This document shows, piece by piece, positions 36,689 through 44,110 of a stretch of 64,000 bases of DNA. The stretch's first letter is position 1; each line of letters opens with the position of its first letter. The position numbers and the translations under genes are program-made. Origin of the DNA: a virus. The notes under the pieces are model-generated. The model was not told where the DNA came from. It saw only the letters and a list, made by a program, of their open reading frames with translations, and made no database searches. The DNA lies in IMG/VR virus record IMGVR_UViG_3300046713_000250, positions 1-64,000 of that record; one strand, 5' to 3'.

Positions 36689-37380
36689 TCACCATCCCGA
36701 CCACCGAGCTGATCGGCGGCATTCAGGACATGCTGCCCATCGTGCTCGACGACAAGTCCGACCTCGCCGGTCTCGCGATCGAGTGGGACGGCGAGGCCCT
36801 GCATTTCACGGCCTACGACGTGTTCGCCGCGGCCACCGTCGCATGGTTCCCCGGCGAGGGCGCCGAGGGCGAGGTCGACGACGACGAGGACGACATCCAC
36901 TGGGGCGGCGACGACAGCCCCTGGCGCACCTGGATCTACCTCGACGCGGCCAAGGAGATCGTCAAGCTGTTCAAGCTGCCGGCCAAGCTCTGGCGCACGC
37001 CGGTCACCCTCAAGTGCACGCCCGTCGGCGACCTGCTGATCGAGCGCATCGACAGCCCGCGCGGCAACCGCGAGCTCCGCGTGCCCGGCGACCCGGACAA
37101 GGCGCGGCGCGACATCCCCCACATCGAGGCGATCCGGCACCCGCAGGGCATCGGGATCAACGGCTATCCCGATCCGGTCAGCTTCTTCCACGCCCGCCTC
37201 GGCGCGTTCGGCGCCGCTCGCGCGCACGGAACGCTGACCATGACGTTCGGCGCTGTCGACAACCCGGTCGCCGTCGCGATGGGCAGCCGGTACGCAGGCT
37301 TCATCTACCCGACCGGAGCCAAGAACGTCCGCCCATTCAACTTCCTGCGCGACGGTGCGGGCGTGCTGGCCGACCACTGA
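36685..37380 (+). CDS. Second sliding-clamp-like protein (tentative)
   Basis: This 231-residue protein begins MITIPTTELIGGIQDMLPIV, followed by LAIEWDGEALHFTAYDVFAA. The C-terminal end (TLTMTFGAVDNPVAVAMGSR, then YAGFIYPTGAKNV) resembles the terminal strand of DnaN (compare the clamp at 24500-25666). There is one clamp-like module rather than three, and an acidic loop (VDDDEDDIHWGGDDS) is inserted. It may be a decoy or specialised clamp. The similarity is weak and the call is tentative. Confidence 0.4.
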   Translation: MITIPTTELIGGIQDMLPIVLDDKSDLAGLAIEWDGEALHFTAYDVFAAATVAWFPGEGAEGEVDDDEDDIHWGGDDSPWRTWIYLDAAKEIVKLFKLPAKLWRTPVTLKCTPVGDLLIERIDSPRGNRELRVPGDPDKARRDIPHIEAIRHPQGIGINGYPDPVSFFHARLGAFGAARAHGTLTMTFGAVDNPVAVAMGSRYAGFIYPTGAKNVRPFNFLRDGAGVLADH

Positions 37381-37392
37381 CCCCGGACACAC

Positions 37393-37422
37393 GAACGGGG
37401 CGGTCGTGGGGCCGCCCCGTTC
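37393..37422 (+). terminator. Hairpin after clamp-like gene
   Basis: GAACGGGGCGG and CCGCCCCGTTC make 11 perfect pairs around an 8-nt loop, 13 nt after the stop codon at 37380. No T tract follows. It is likely a terminator or attenuator between this operon segment and the following membrane protein gene. Confidence 0.6.
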
Positions 37423-37476
37423 GCCGAGAGGAGATCCGGGTTCACCGTGATCTCTAGAGGAGCTTCGATCGTACCC

Positions 37477-38523
37477 ATGACCACTGACTCTCTGCTCACC
37501 GACGTTCTGGACCGCCTCGCCCGCATCGACTGGCCCGCGGTCCTGCTGGTCGCCGTCCCGGCCGCGCTGGCGCTGGTCGTGGTGTTCGCCCTGACCTCCA
37601 AGAAGCCGGACCGCCGGGTCGCGCTGATCGCCACCACGATCGGGCTGACCTGGATGGCGCAGGGCATGTGGCAGGCCGCGACGACCGTCTACCACGTGCC
37701 GGCCCTGTTCGCCGGCGTGCTGTTCCTGCTCTTCGAGACGTTCATGCTCTCAGCGATGCTGCGGGCCAACCGCTTCCGCACCGACCACGAGCGCCGCGCC
37801 CGCCCGGTGCGCTTCGTCTGGTCGCTGGCGGTGATCGGCGGCACGGTGGTCGCGCTGGCCGAGGGTTGGCATCAGGCGCCGCTGCGCTTCGTCGTCCCGC
37901 TGCTGGTCGCCTGGAACTGGCACCTGGACCTTACCGGCGACGACGACCCGGAGAAGCAGCAACCGACCTCGTGGCGCTGGACGCCGCGGCGCCTGTTGCT
38001 GGCCCTCGGCGCGCTGGAGCCGACCAAGCGCGACGCGGTGACAATCGACCGCGAGCGGCTGACCGCCCGGATGACGATGCTCTCGTTCCGCCTGTCCCGC
38101 GGCGACTCCACGGTCTCCGATCTGCTGCGCCGCGACGTGCGCCTGGCCAAGCTGGCGCTGTCCGCCGACGACGCCATCGTCGCCGACATGCACACCCGGC
38201 TGGCCCGGGCCGAAGGCGTACTGAAGCCGCCCGCGCCGGCCAAGCCGAAGAGCACGCTCGAGATCCCGCGCCGAGAGATCATCCTCCCCCGCGAGGGAAC
38301 CCAGGGCGTGCACGTCCGCGACGGCCAGGTGCTGCGCGGTACCGATCTCAAGGCCGACGCCCTCGTGGTGATGTGGTCGTCGATGTCCGCCGACCGCCCT
38401 CGCGGCATGACGATCGCGGAGCTGGCCGCCCACTACGACCCGCCGCTCAAGCAGCGCACCGCCGAGCAGTTCGCCGCCGACGCGCGCCGGACGAACGGCC
38501 ACGACCTCACCGGAAGGCCCTGA
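37477..38523 (+). CDS. Multi-span membrane protein (DUF2637/Spd-like)
   Basis: This 348-residue protein starts at ATG 37477; a GTG at 37447 is an alternative. About five membrane spans cover residues 15-150, for example WPAVLLVAVPAALALVVVF and FAGVLFLLFETFMLSA. The C-terminal ~190 residues are cytoplasmic, with a long charged helix (LAKLALSADDAIVADMHTRLAR) and HYDPPLKQRTAEQF. Membrane proteins with a DUF2637-type pattern accompany TraB translocases in actinomycete plasmids and AICEs. Here the translocase lies 3 kb downstream. A spread (Spd)-like role is inference. Confidence 0.6.
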   Translation: MTTDSLLTDVLDRLARIDWPAVLLVAVPAALALVVVFALTSKKPDRRVALIATTIGLTWMAQGMWQAATTVYHVPALFAGVLFLLFETFMLSAMLRANRFRTDHERRARPVRFVWSLAVIGGTVVALAEGWHQAPLRFVVPLLVAWNWHLDLTGDDDPEKQQPTSWRWTPRRLLLALGALEPTKRDAVTIDRERLTARMTMLSFRLSRGDSTVSDLLRRDVRLAKLALSADDAIVADMHTRLARAEGVLKPPAPAKPKSTLEIPRREIILPREGTQGVHVRDGQVLRGTDLKADALVVMWSSMSADRPRGMTIAELAAHYDPPLKQRTAEQFAADARRTNGHDLTGRP

Positions 38524-38524
38524 C

Positions 38525-38764
38525 ATGGAGATCGCTTTCTACCTCCGCCAGGTCATCAGCCAGGGAGAGAAGTGGACCCGCACCGAGGGGTGGCCCACCG
38601 CCGAGTGCATCCCCCGCAAGGGTGAACTCGTCAGGGTGACCGTGACGGCCAACGATGGCGCGCTGGTCCAGCGGGAGATGCGCGTGGTCGAGGTACTTCA
38701 CACCGGCCCGCGCACCGTGCAGGTCTACCTCGTCCCGACCAGCGTCAAGGCTGGGTCCCTCTAG
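38525..38764 (+). CDS. Small beta-rich protein
   Basis: A 79-residue protein, MEIAFYLRQVISQGEKWTRT, then VRVTVTANDGALVQREMRVV and VQVYLVPTSVKAG. All-beta pattern with no Cys pair. Starts immediately after the membrane protein stop. Followed by two hairpins. Confidence 0.6.
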   Translation: MEIAFYLRQVISQGEKWTRTEGWPTAECIPRKGELVRVTVTANDGALVQREMRVVEVLHTGPRTVQVYLVPTSVKAGSL

Positions 38765-38842
38765 ACCTGACAGGCCTGTGGCATCGTCCCCTGTCCGATG
38801 CCTTGGTTAGCGCCCCATCCCGAGGCGTGGCCGATTCGGGTA

Positions 38843-38881
38843 GCGGACCCCCGCTGAGTTGCGACCTCAGCGGGGGTCCGC
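38843..38881 (+). terminator. Strong terminator hairpin
   Basis: GCGGACCCCCGCTGAG and CTCAGCGGGGGTCCGC form 16 perfect pairs around a 7-nt loop. A weaker hairpin (GGCATCG/CGATGCC, 38780-38802, followed by TTGGTT) precedes it. The stretch 38765-38957 thus holds two terminators and the promoter at 38902; nothing else is seen there. Confidence 0.72.
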
Positions 38882-38901
38882 GCCATCTGGCCATCCCAGG
38901 G

Positions 38902-38931
38902 TTGCGCTCCCTTTCTACTGGGAGTACAGTA
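38902..38931 (+). promoter_or_regulatory. Promoter with operator TACTG-N6-CAGTA
   Basis: -35 TTGCGC (38902-38907), a 17-bp spacer and -10 TACAGT (38925-38930). The full operator TACTGGGAGTACAGTA spans 38916-38931 and the leader AAGGTTATCGAGAG follows. It is nearly identical in layout to 47498-47527. Transcript begins just before the ATG at 38958. Confidence 0.85.
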
Positions 38932-38957
38932 AGGTTATCGAGAGCAAGGGGGACGAG

Positions 38958-39260
38958 ATGTACACCTCGGGTCGCACGGTCAAGAGCACCGCCCGCAAGC
39001 TGAACACGGGCCTTACGGTCCAGAAGGCCACCCGCGACGCGCGCCGGATCGTCGAGCAGGTAATGCCGAGCATCGGCGTAACGGTCGATTCCCGGATTGG
39101 TTGGGATCTCGATGCCAACCGCGAGACCGTGGTCACCACGATCACCTACCCGCGCGACCACGCGGCACGGCACCTGCTCGTCAAGACGCTGGCGCTCCGC
39201 ATCGATGGGGCGTCCCTGGTCGACACCGACTCCCGCATCACGATCACCCGGATGGTGTGA
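38958..39260 (+). CDS. Hypothetical protein under phage promoter
   Basis: A 100-residue basic protein, MYTSGRTVKSTARKLNTGLT, then TRDARRIVEQVMPSIGVTVD and VVTTITYPRDHAARHLLVKT. SD AAGGGGGACGAG. It is the first gene of an accessory operon. The basic, alpha/beta sequence fits a small nucleic-acid-binding protein. No family recognised. Confidence 0.6.
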   Translation: MYTSGRTVKSTARKLNTGLTVQKATRDARRIVEQVMPSIGVTVDSRIGWDLDANRETVVTTITYPRDHAARHLLVKTLALRIDGASLVDTDSRITITRMV

Positions 39261-39261
39261 G

Positions 39262-39540
39262 ATGGCCCGCCTGTTCGTCACCAACGACAACCAGACTGCC
39301 CGCGTCGAGATCACTCCCGACGACCACGACGGGGCGTCGTACGTCGCCATCTGCCCCGGTCACGCGACCGGCCGCGGTCTCGACCACGACAACCTCGTCC
39401 ACGACACGCACGAGATGTGGAGCCTGGAGGACACGATCGAGGTCGCCTCGATCCACGTGGACGCGTGCACCCGCTGCGCCGACCCCGACTGCCGTACCCC
39501 TGGCCGCCACGACGCGGGCCACCGCTGCCGCAAGAACTGA
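39262..39540 (+). CDS. Small Cys/His protein
   Basis: A 92-residue protein, MARLFVTNDNQTARVEITPD, with YVAICPGHATGRGLDHDNLV and a C-terminal CTRCADPDCRTPGRHDAGHR cluster, likely to bind zinc. One nt after the previous stop. Function unknown. Confidence 0.6.
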   Translation: MARLFVTNDNQTARVEITPDDHDGASYVAICPGHATGRGLDHDNLVHDTHEMWSLEDTIEVASIHVDACTRCADPDCRTPGRHDAGHRCRKN

Positions 39541-39550
39541 GGAGACGACC

Positions 39551-39970
39551 ATGGCCACCGTGCCCAACTGGATCGCCAAGGCGGTCATCTACGAGAGCCT
39601 CGACTACGGCCGTCGAGCCCGCGTCATCCCGACGACCGGATGGCGCGCCACCAAGACTCAGGTCATCGTCACCTACGACGGTCCGCGCGGACCCAGCGAG
39701 CGCCGGTTCAGGCTGGCCGACCTTCGGGAGGTGCGCAGCCAGAATGCATGGCACGGCAATCTGGCTAGCCTGGCTGACCCCTCCGAAGATCGGGTAGTGG
39801 AGGCTCGCGCCGAAATGGTCCGCAGTTCTGCGGTGGCCACGCTGAAGAAGGTCATTGAGGACACGCGCCTCGACGCTTCCGCGATGGACGCCGAAGCGCT
39901 GGTGCTCGCCATCGGCCGCATCCAGCGCGCGGCCACCAAAGCGCTCGCCGCGCTCGCGGACGTGCTCTGA
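39551..39970 (+). CDS. Hypothetical helical protein
   Basis: A 139-residue protein, MATVPNWIAKAVIYESLDYG, with a small beta region (TQVIVTYDGPRGPSERRFRL). A long C-terminal helix follows (DAEALVLAIGRIQRAATKAL). GGAGACGACC precedes the ATG. It ends at the start of the GIY-YIG gene (TGATG overlap). Function unknown. Confidence 0.6.
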   Translation: MATVPNWIAKAVIYESLDYGRRARVIPTTGWRATKTQVIVTYDGPRGPSERRFRLADLREVRSQNAWHGNLASLADPSEDRVVEARAEMVRSSAVATLKKVIEDTRLDASAMDAEALVLAIGRIQRAATKALAALADVL

Positions 39971-40560
39971 TGGCCGCGCGCCCGATCTACGGCTACGTCT
40001 ACGAGCTGATTCTGGCCGGCCAGTCCGACACCGATCACTCGTATGTCGGCATGACCACCACGACGATCCACCGCCGCGTACACGGATCGAGCGGCCACAC
40101 CTCGGCCGGGGACGTGGCGCACGATCCGTGGAAGGCCGGCATCCTGCCCGGCCGCGACGGCTACCGCTGCCTGGAGATCGTGCGCAGCACCGGCGACATG
40201 GGCGAGGATGACCGCGCTCTCCGTCGCGCCGAGGCGTTCTGGATCGACCGACTGCGCCCTGTCTACAACGACGTGCGCCCGGTCCGGCCGGCCGGTGAGC
40301 GCATCCCGCGTTCCCGCCGGCCTCCCGCCAGTCCGGCTCCGAACCGTATCGCCGGGCGACGCCGCCGCCGCAAGGTCGGCAAGCCGATCGCGCTGGCCCT
40401 GCTCATCGCCGCGTGCACCTACCTGTCCGCCCGCGGTCTGCTCATGATGCAACTGCCCTGGCCGCAGGTCCCGTGGGTGGGCGCGCCGGTGCTCGGCGTC
40501 GCGCTCGGCTGGTCCGCCTTCTGGCGCGTCCACCGCGCCCTTAGGAAGTTGGTTCGCTGA
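39970..40560 (+). CDS. GIY-YIG nuclease-like domain with membrane tail
   Basis: This 196-residue protein's residues 1-100 have the GIY-YIG pattern: PIYGYVYELILAG for GIY, HSYVGMTTTTIHRRV for YIG and Arg, and RRAEAFWIDRLRPVYNDVRP for Glu and Asn. The domain cleaves DNA, as in UvrC or homing enzymes (family knowledge). A basic linker (RIAGRRRRRKVGKP) and two membrane spans (ALALLIAACTYLSARG, GAPVLGVALGWSAFWR) follow. A membrane-anchored GIY-YIG is unusual. The C-terminus is basic. Confidence 0.7.
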   Translation: MAARPIYGYVYELILAGQSDTDHSYVGMTTTTIHRRVHGSSGHTSAGDVAHDPWKAGILPGRDGYRCLEIVRSTGDMGEDDRALRRAEAFWIDRLRPVYNDVRPVRPAGERIPRSRRPPASPAPNRIAGRRRRRKVGKPIALALLIAACTYLSARGLLMMQLPWPQVPWVGAPVLGVALGWSAFWRVHRALRKLVR

Positions 40561-40748
40561 TGAACGAGATTGAGCACGTCGGTGGAGTGGCCTGGTATCA
40601 GGCGCCCATCCCTCGTAAGTGGCATCGGTGTCGCGCGCAAACTCGTGGCTGGGTCCGCCTCTACGGGGTCGAGCGCTGCGCCTGCGGTGCCATTCGGCTC
40701 AACGGCCGGGTGTGGATGGAGCGCAACACCCGTTTTGTTGTGCCCTAA
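40560..40748 (+). CDS. 62-residue zinc-ribbon-like protein
   Basis: A small protein with RKWHRCRAQTRGWVRLYGVE followed by RCACGAIRLNGRVWMERN. The CxxxxxC...CxC pattern and the ERC.CGA.R...W..RN segment are recurrent in actinophage and prophage small proteins. It starts at an ATG overlapping the GIY-YIG stop. Function unknown. Confidence 0.65.
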   Translation: MNEIEHVGGVAWYQAPIPRKWHRCRAQTRGWVRLYGVERCACGAIRLNGRVWMERNTRFVVP

Positions 40749-40767
40749 AACGGACAGCCGCGCCCAC

Positions 40768-40797
40768 GTGACTCACACGCGCCCTGTCTGGCATACT
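40768..40797 (+). promoter_or_regulatory. Leaderless promoter candidate
   Basis: GTGACT (40768-40773), an 18-bp spacer and CATACT (40792-40797), with the ATG at 40804 about 7 nt after the -10. Start and TSS would coincide, giving leaderless mRNA. It precedes the operon with the BldC-like regulator and TraB/FtsK-like translocase. Confidence 0.45.
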
Positions 40798-40803
40798 GGG
40801 CTC

Positions 40804-41025
40804 ATGACTGACGACGCGTCTCGATTGACCGATATCAACGTACATCCGACCTATCAGGCAAGCTTGCGCCTGACGTGCGGCGCGACCGTCCACATCACCG
40901 TGCTGGACGGCGAGATCCTGACTGACATCCGCGACGACAATGGCCACCCGGTCGGCGTGCGGATTTCCGGCATCGAGGCGGCCGAGATCGCGTCGATGCT
41001 GAACGCCGCCGACCGGAACTGCTGA
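40804..41025 (+). CDS. Small protein upstream of BldC-like gene
   Basis: A 73-residue protein, MTDDASRLTDINVHPTYQAS, then LRLTCGATVHITVLDGEILT and VRISGIEAAEIASMLNAADR. Beta-rich with one Cys. The stop overlaps the BldC-like ATG (TGATG). No SD, consistent with a leaderless mRNA. Function unknown. Confidence 0.6.
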   Translation: MTDDASRLTDINVHPTYQASLRLTCGATVHITVLDGEILTDIRDDNGHPVGVRISGIEAAEIASMLNAADRNC

Positions 41026-41234
41026 TGAACACTGACGCCCTAGGCGGCGATCCGCTGCTCACCCCCGCCGAGGTGGCCTCGCTGTTCCGGGTGGATCCCA
41101 AGACGGTGAACCGGTGGGCGAAGGCCGGTCGTATCCGCAGTATCCGCACGCTGGGCGGTCATCGCCGCTACCGCGAGTCCGAGGTTCGTGCGCTGCTGGA
41201 AGGCGAGCAAGATGGCGACCAAGACCCACGCTGA
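41025..41234 (+). CDS. BldC-like MerR-type HTH regulator
   Basis: This 69-residue protein, LLTPAEVASLFRVDPKTVNR followed by WAKAGRIRSIRTLGGHRRYR and ESEVRALLEG, is very close to the actinobacterial developmental regulator BldC (compared by memory of the family). BldC is a small MerR-like DNA-binding protein that coats DNA repeats to control gene expression. The winged helix and the GGHRRYR wing are intact. It ends inside the start of the translocase gene. An excisionase-like role is the alternative. Confidence 0.85.
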   Translation: MNTDALGGDPLLTPAEVASLFRVDPKTVNRWAKAGRIRSIRTLGGHRRYRESEVRALLEGEQDGDQDPR

Positions 41235-43569
41235 GACCGCGCCGCGCTCGGGCGGCTCGCTCATGCACCAGCCGCGCCGGTTCGCCGGTCTGTTCCTCGC
41301 CCCGCTGGCCGGCCTGCCGGCCGCGTGGCTGATCCACGTCTGGACGTCCGGCATCGACCTGCACGCCGGACCGATCAATTGGACGGTGCCGGTCGGGCCT
41401 GCCGCCGAGCCGATCGCGATCACCCTGCTGGCGTGGGTGACCATCGGCATGTGCTGGGTGGCGTGGCACTTCACCGCCCACCGCGAGACCCCGAAGCGGG
41501 TCGCGCTCGCCGCGTCGGTCGGCATCCTCGGCATCCTCTTCGAGATCAACGTCGGCACGGGCCCCGACTACTGGTGGTCGCCGCTGTTCGTCGCCGCCGG
41601 CTGGGCGGTCGCCGTGACGTGGTCGCTGGCCCGGCTCGACGTCGCCCGCAACGACCGGCACGGCGAGGTGGAGGAGAAGGAGGACGGCCTGGCCAAGAAG
41701 CTGGGCATCAGCAAGCTGACCCGCTTCTTCCCGAAGGTCGTGCGCGACGAGAAGACCGGCGAGCCCATCCGCATCGACATCGCCACCCACCACGCGCCCG
41801 GCGAGACGGTCGCCGTGATGCAGGACGGTCTCGGCTCGCTGGAGTCGGTCGCCCAGGGCCCGCCCGGCATGTCCACCGCCGTCGGCGACCCGGACCGCGC
41901 CGACCGCTCGACGACCACGCTGCTGCTGAAGAATCCGTTCCGCAATCACATCCCGGTCGGCCCGCCCACCTCGCCCGGCGGGAGCATCGCCGACCTGTCC
42001 TCCGTCGCCGACTACGCCGACGGCAAGCCTGCGTTCGTCACCACGGCCGCGGGCAAACACATGGCCAGCTCGACCTCGTACGCCCTGATCGGCATGACCC
42101 GCTCCGGCAAGACCGGCACCGAGACGCAACTGCTCACCGAGTGGGGCTCGCGGATCGACTGGGTCTGCCTCTACCTCAACCAGGCGAAGGGTCTCCAGGA
42201 CATCCGCCCCCTGCTGCCGATCATCGAGGCGGCGGTCATCGCGGAGGACGGCGAAGCCGGCGTCGGCGACTACCTGATCGCGTTCGGCCAGTTGCGCGCC
42301 ATGATGACCTACCGCCAGCAGGAGCTCGCCCGATTCGCCGTCTCGGCCTGGTCGCCGCGCTGCTGCGATCCGAACCCCGACCGGCGCCCGACCGCGCTGA
42401 TCGGCGGTCGCCGCGTGCCGATGGATCCCATGCCGTTCCTGACTGCGCACGTCGGCGAGGCGGACTCGATCCTCGCCTCGGGCCGGGCCTCGAGCGAGTC
42501 GGTATACATCGCCAGCAAGGGCCTGTCGCTCGGCGTCAACACCGGCTGGTCGCTGCAGCGCCCGGACTGGAAGGCGATGCCGACCGACCTGCGGGCGAAC
42601 ATCGGCCTGTGGTTCGTGCACGGCATGAACAACACCGACGAGGAGGACTTCGTCCTCGACCAGGACGTCCGGATGGCGGGCGCACACCCCGGGAAATGGG
42701 GTCAGCGCAAGCCTGGCCAGCACATCATGACCGGCCCCGGAATCGACGAGGCGCGTTTCCCGATCGCCCTCAAGACGCGCTTTCTCGTCGGCGATGCCGA
42801 GGATGAGCACGGCCGCCCGATCGATTTCGACACGCTCAATGACCGGTACATGGCCGAGATGCTGCGCCGCAATATCGCCAGCGCCCCGGGAATGGCGCGC
42901 CTCGATCGCGGCTCGGCCGACGCGACCGACGGATGGTGGGACGCGCAGGCCGCAAAGACGGTGGATCTGCGGGCCCGCATGCTCGATCCGCAATCCGCAA
43001 CCGAGTCCGCAACCGCACCCCGCAACGTCGTGCACCTTGCGGACCGCACCCCGCAACCCGCAACCGACGATGCGGACGACATCGACCCGGAGGAGATGGA
43101 CGAGATGATCGCAGAGTTCGAGCAGGACGTTGCGGAGACGACGGAGGTGGGCGGCATCGAGCTCTACGGCAACGACGACGACACCGAGGCGATCCGGGCG
43201 ATGGACACCCGCGTCGAATTCCGCCCGCCGGACATGGACGACGACCCGCTCGCCGACAGCGCCGAGGACGACAAGCCGGCCGCAGTCAGCGCCGAGCAGG
43301 CCCGCGCCGAGGTCCGCGCCACGCTGGTCCGGATGCTGGCCGACAAGCGTTACGCCGATCGGAAGGTGCCCGGCACGGCGATCGTCACGCCGGCTCAGAT
43401 CTTCGGCGAGCTCGGCCTGCGTTCCCGGCCGTGGGTCTCGGCGCAGCTGACCGACATGCTGATGGACGGTGGCTCGGTCGCCGACGGCGTGATCATCGAG
43501 CGGCACGGCGACCCCCGGAAGGGTCAGTACCGCATCCGGCCGACCTCCGGCGACGATCACTCCCAGTGA
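41212..43569 (+). CDS. TraB/FtsK-like DNA translocase
   Basis: This is a 785-residue protein. N-terminal membrane region (residues ~20-145): LFLAPLAGLPAAWLIHVW, AITLLAWVTIGMCWVAWH and WWSPLFVAAGWAVAVTW. Walker A is LIGMTRSGKTGTETQLL (near 305); RIDWVCLYLNQAKG and FFRNHIPVGP lie nearby. The C-terminus (about 690-780) contains TPAQIFGELGLRSRPWVS AQLTDMLMDGGS, a winged-helix DNA-binding module as in TraB/FtsK gamma. This family moves double-stranded DNA between cells in streptomycete plasmids and AICEs. ATG at 41212 lies inside the BldC-like gene. An acidic linker lies between motor and wing. Confidence 0.82.
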   Translation: MATKTHAETAPRSGGSLMHQPRRFAGLFLAPLAGLPAAWLIHVWTSGIDLHAGPINWTVPVGPAAEPIAITLLAWVTIGMCWVAWHFTAHRETPKRVALAASVGILGILFEINVGTGPDYWWSPLFVAAGWAVAVTWSLARLDVARNDRHGEVEEKEDGLAKKLGISKLTRFFPKVVRDEKTGEPIRIDIATHHAPGETVAVMQDGLGSLESVAQGPPGMSTAVGDPDRADRSTTTLLLKNPFRNHIPVGPPTSPGGSIADLSSVADYADGKPAFVTTAAGKHMASSTSYALIGMTRSGKTGTETQLLTEWGSRIDWVCLYLNQAKGLQDIRPLLPIIEAAVIAEDGEAGVGDYLIAFGQLRAMMTYRQQELARFAVSAWSPRCCDPNPDRRPTALIGGRRVPMDPMPFLTAHVGEADSILASGRASSESVYIASKGLSLGVNTGWSLQRPDWKAMPTDLRANIGLWFVHGMNNTDEEDFVLDQDVRMAGAHPGKWGQRKPGQHIMTGPGIDEARFPIALKTRFLVGDAEDEHGRPIDFDTLNDRYMAEMLRRNIASAPGMARLDRGSADATDGWWDAQAAKTVDLRARMLDPQSATESATAPRNVVHLADRTPQPATDDADDIDPEEMDEMIAEFEQDVAETTEVGGIELYGNDDDTEAIRAMDTRVEFRPPDMDDDPLADSAEDDKPAAVSAEQARAEVRATLVRMLADKRYADRKVPGTAIVTPAQIFGELGLRSRPWVSAQLTDMLMDGGSVADGVIIERHGDPRKGQYRIRPTSGDDHSQ

Positions 43570-43580
43570 TCAAACACCCG

Positions 43581-43707
43581 CTGACACCGACGAAGGTGTC
43601 AGGGGTCGCCGGTCGCCTCTTTTCCTTAAGGGAATCCCAGGGTGTCAGTCGATCTCTGACACCTCCTGACACCGGCCTGACGCGTGACCTGACACACGCC
43701 TGACAGC
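43581..43707. repeat. CTGAC repeat array downstream of translocase (clt-like)
   Basis: CTGACACC-N6-GGTGTCAG (43581-43602) and GGTGTCAG-N7-CTGACACC (43641-43663) are inverted repeats. Direct copies follow at 43666 (CTGACACC), 43677 (CTGACGCG), 43689 (CTGACACA) and 43700 (CTGACAGC). Starts at 43656, 43666, 43677, 43689 and 43700 are 10-12 bp apart, one helical turn. Streptomycete TraB proteins recognise short repeats in the clt locus near traB (family knowledge). The array lies in the 170-bp gap before the next gene, which holds no other feature. Confidence 0.72.
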
Positions 43708-43739
43708 AACGCACCGTGATCAAACGAGAGGGGACGATC

Positions 43740-44102
43740 GTGGCTGACGAGATGCTTCCGTGGCTCGTGGCACCGAGGAACAAGGCCGAGTTCAACGACC
43801 TGGAGCGGCGCATGTCCGCGCTGAGCAACGAGATCTACACCAAGCTCCAGGTCATCTCGGCGCAGACAAACCACCGCCTGCGCACGCCCAAGACCGGCAG
43901 CAAGTGGGCGCAGAAGCTGGCGTGGGCCCGCGTAGATCTGCGTGCCTACGCCCGCTCGGTGACCAAGCCGATGGGCCAGTGCGCCGCCGCCGCCGAGGCG
44001 ATGGGCAAGGCCTTCCGCCTGTCGCACGAGCGCTTCTACACCATCCACGCCACCGCCGCGCCGCGCTCCGGCGGCCGCGGTTCCGGCTTCGACTTCGACT
44101 GA
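43740..44102 (+). CDS. Small helical protein after the repeat array
   Basis: A 120-residue protein starting at a GTG with GAGAGGGGACG upstream. MADEMLPWLVAPRNKAEFND is followed by a basic helical body (KTGSKWAQKLAWARVDLRAY) and a Gly/Arg-rich end (RSGGRGSGFDFD). Its position next to the translocase and repeats suggests an accessory of DNA transfer or partition. No family recognised. Confidence 0.6.
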   Translation: MADEMLPWLVAPRNKAEFNDLERRMSALSNEIYTKLQVISAQTNHRLRTPKTGSKWAQKLAWARVDLRAYARSVTKPMGQCAAAAEAMGKAFRLSHERFYTIHATAAPRSGGRGSGFDFD

Positions 44103-44110
44103 GGAGCCCC

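Noticed and set aside
38916-38931. Operator as a LexA/SOS box
   Set aside because: TACTG-N6-CAGTA does not match the GAAC-N4-GTTC actinobacterial SOS box and the genes behind it are not DNA-repair genes.
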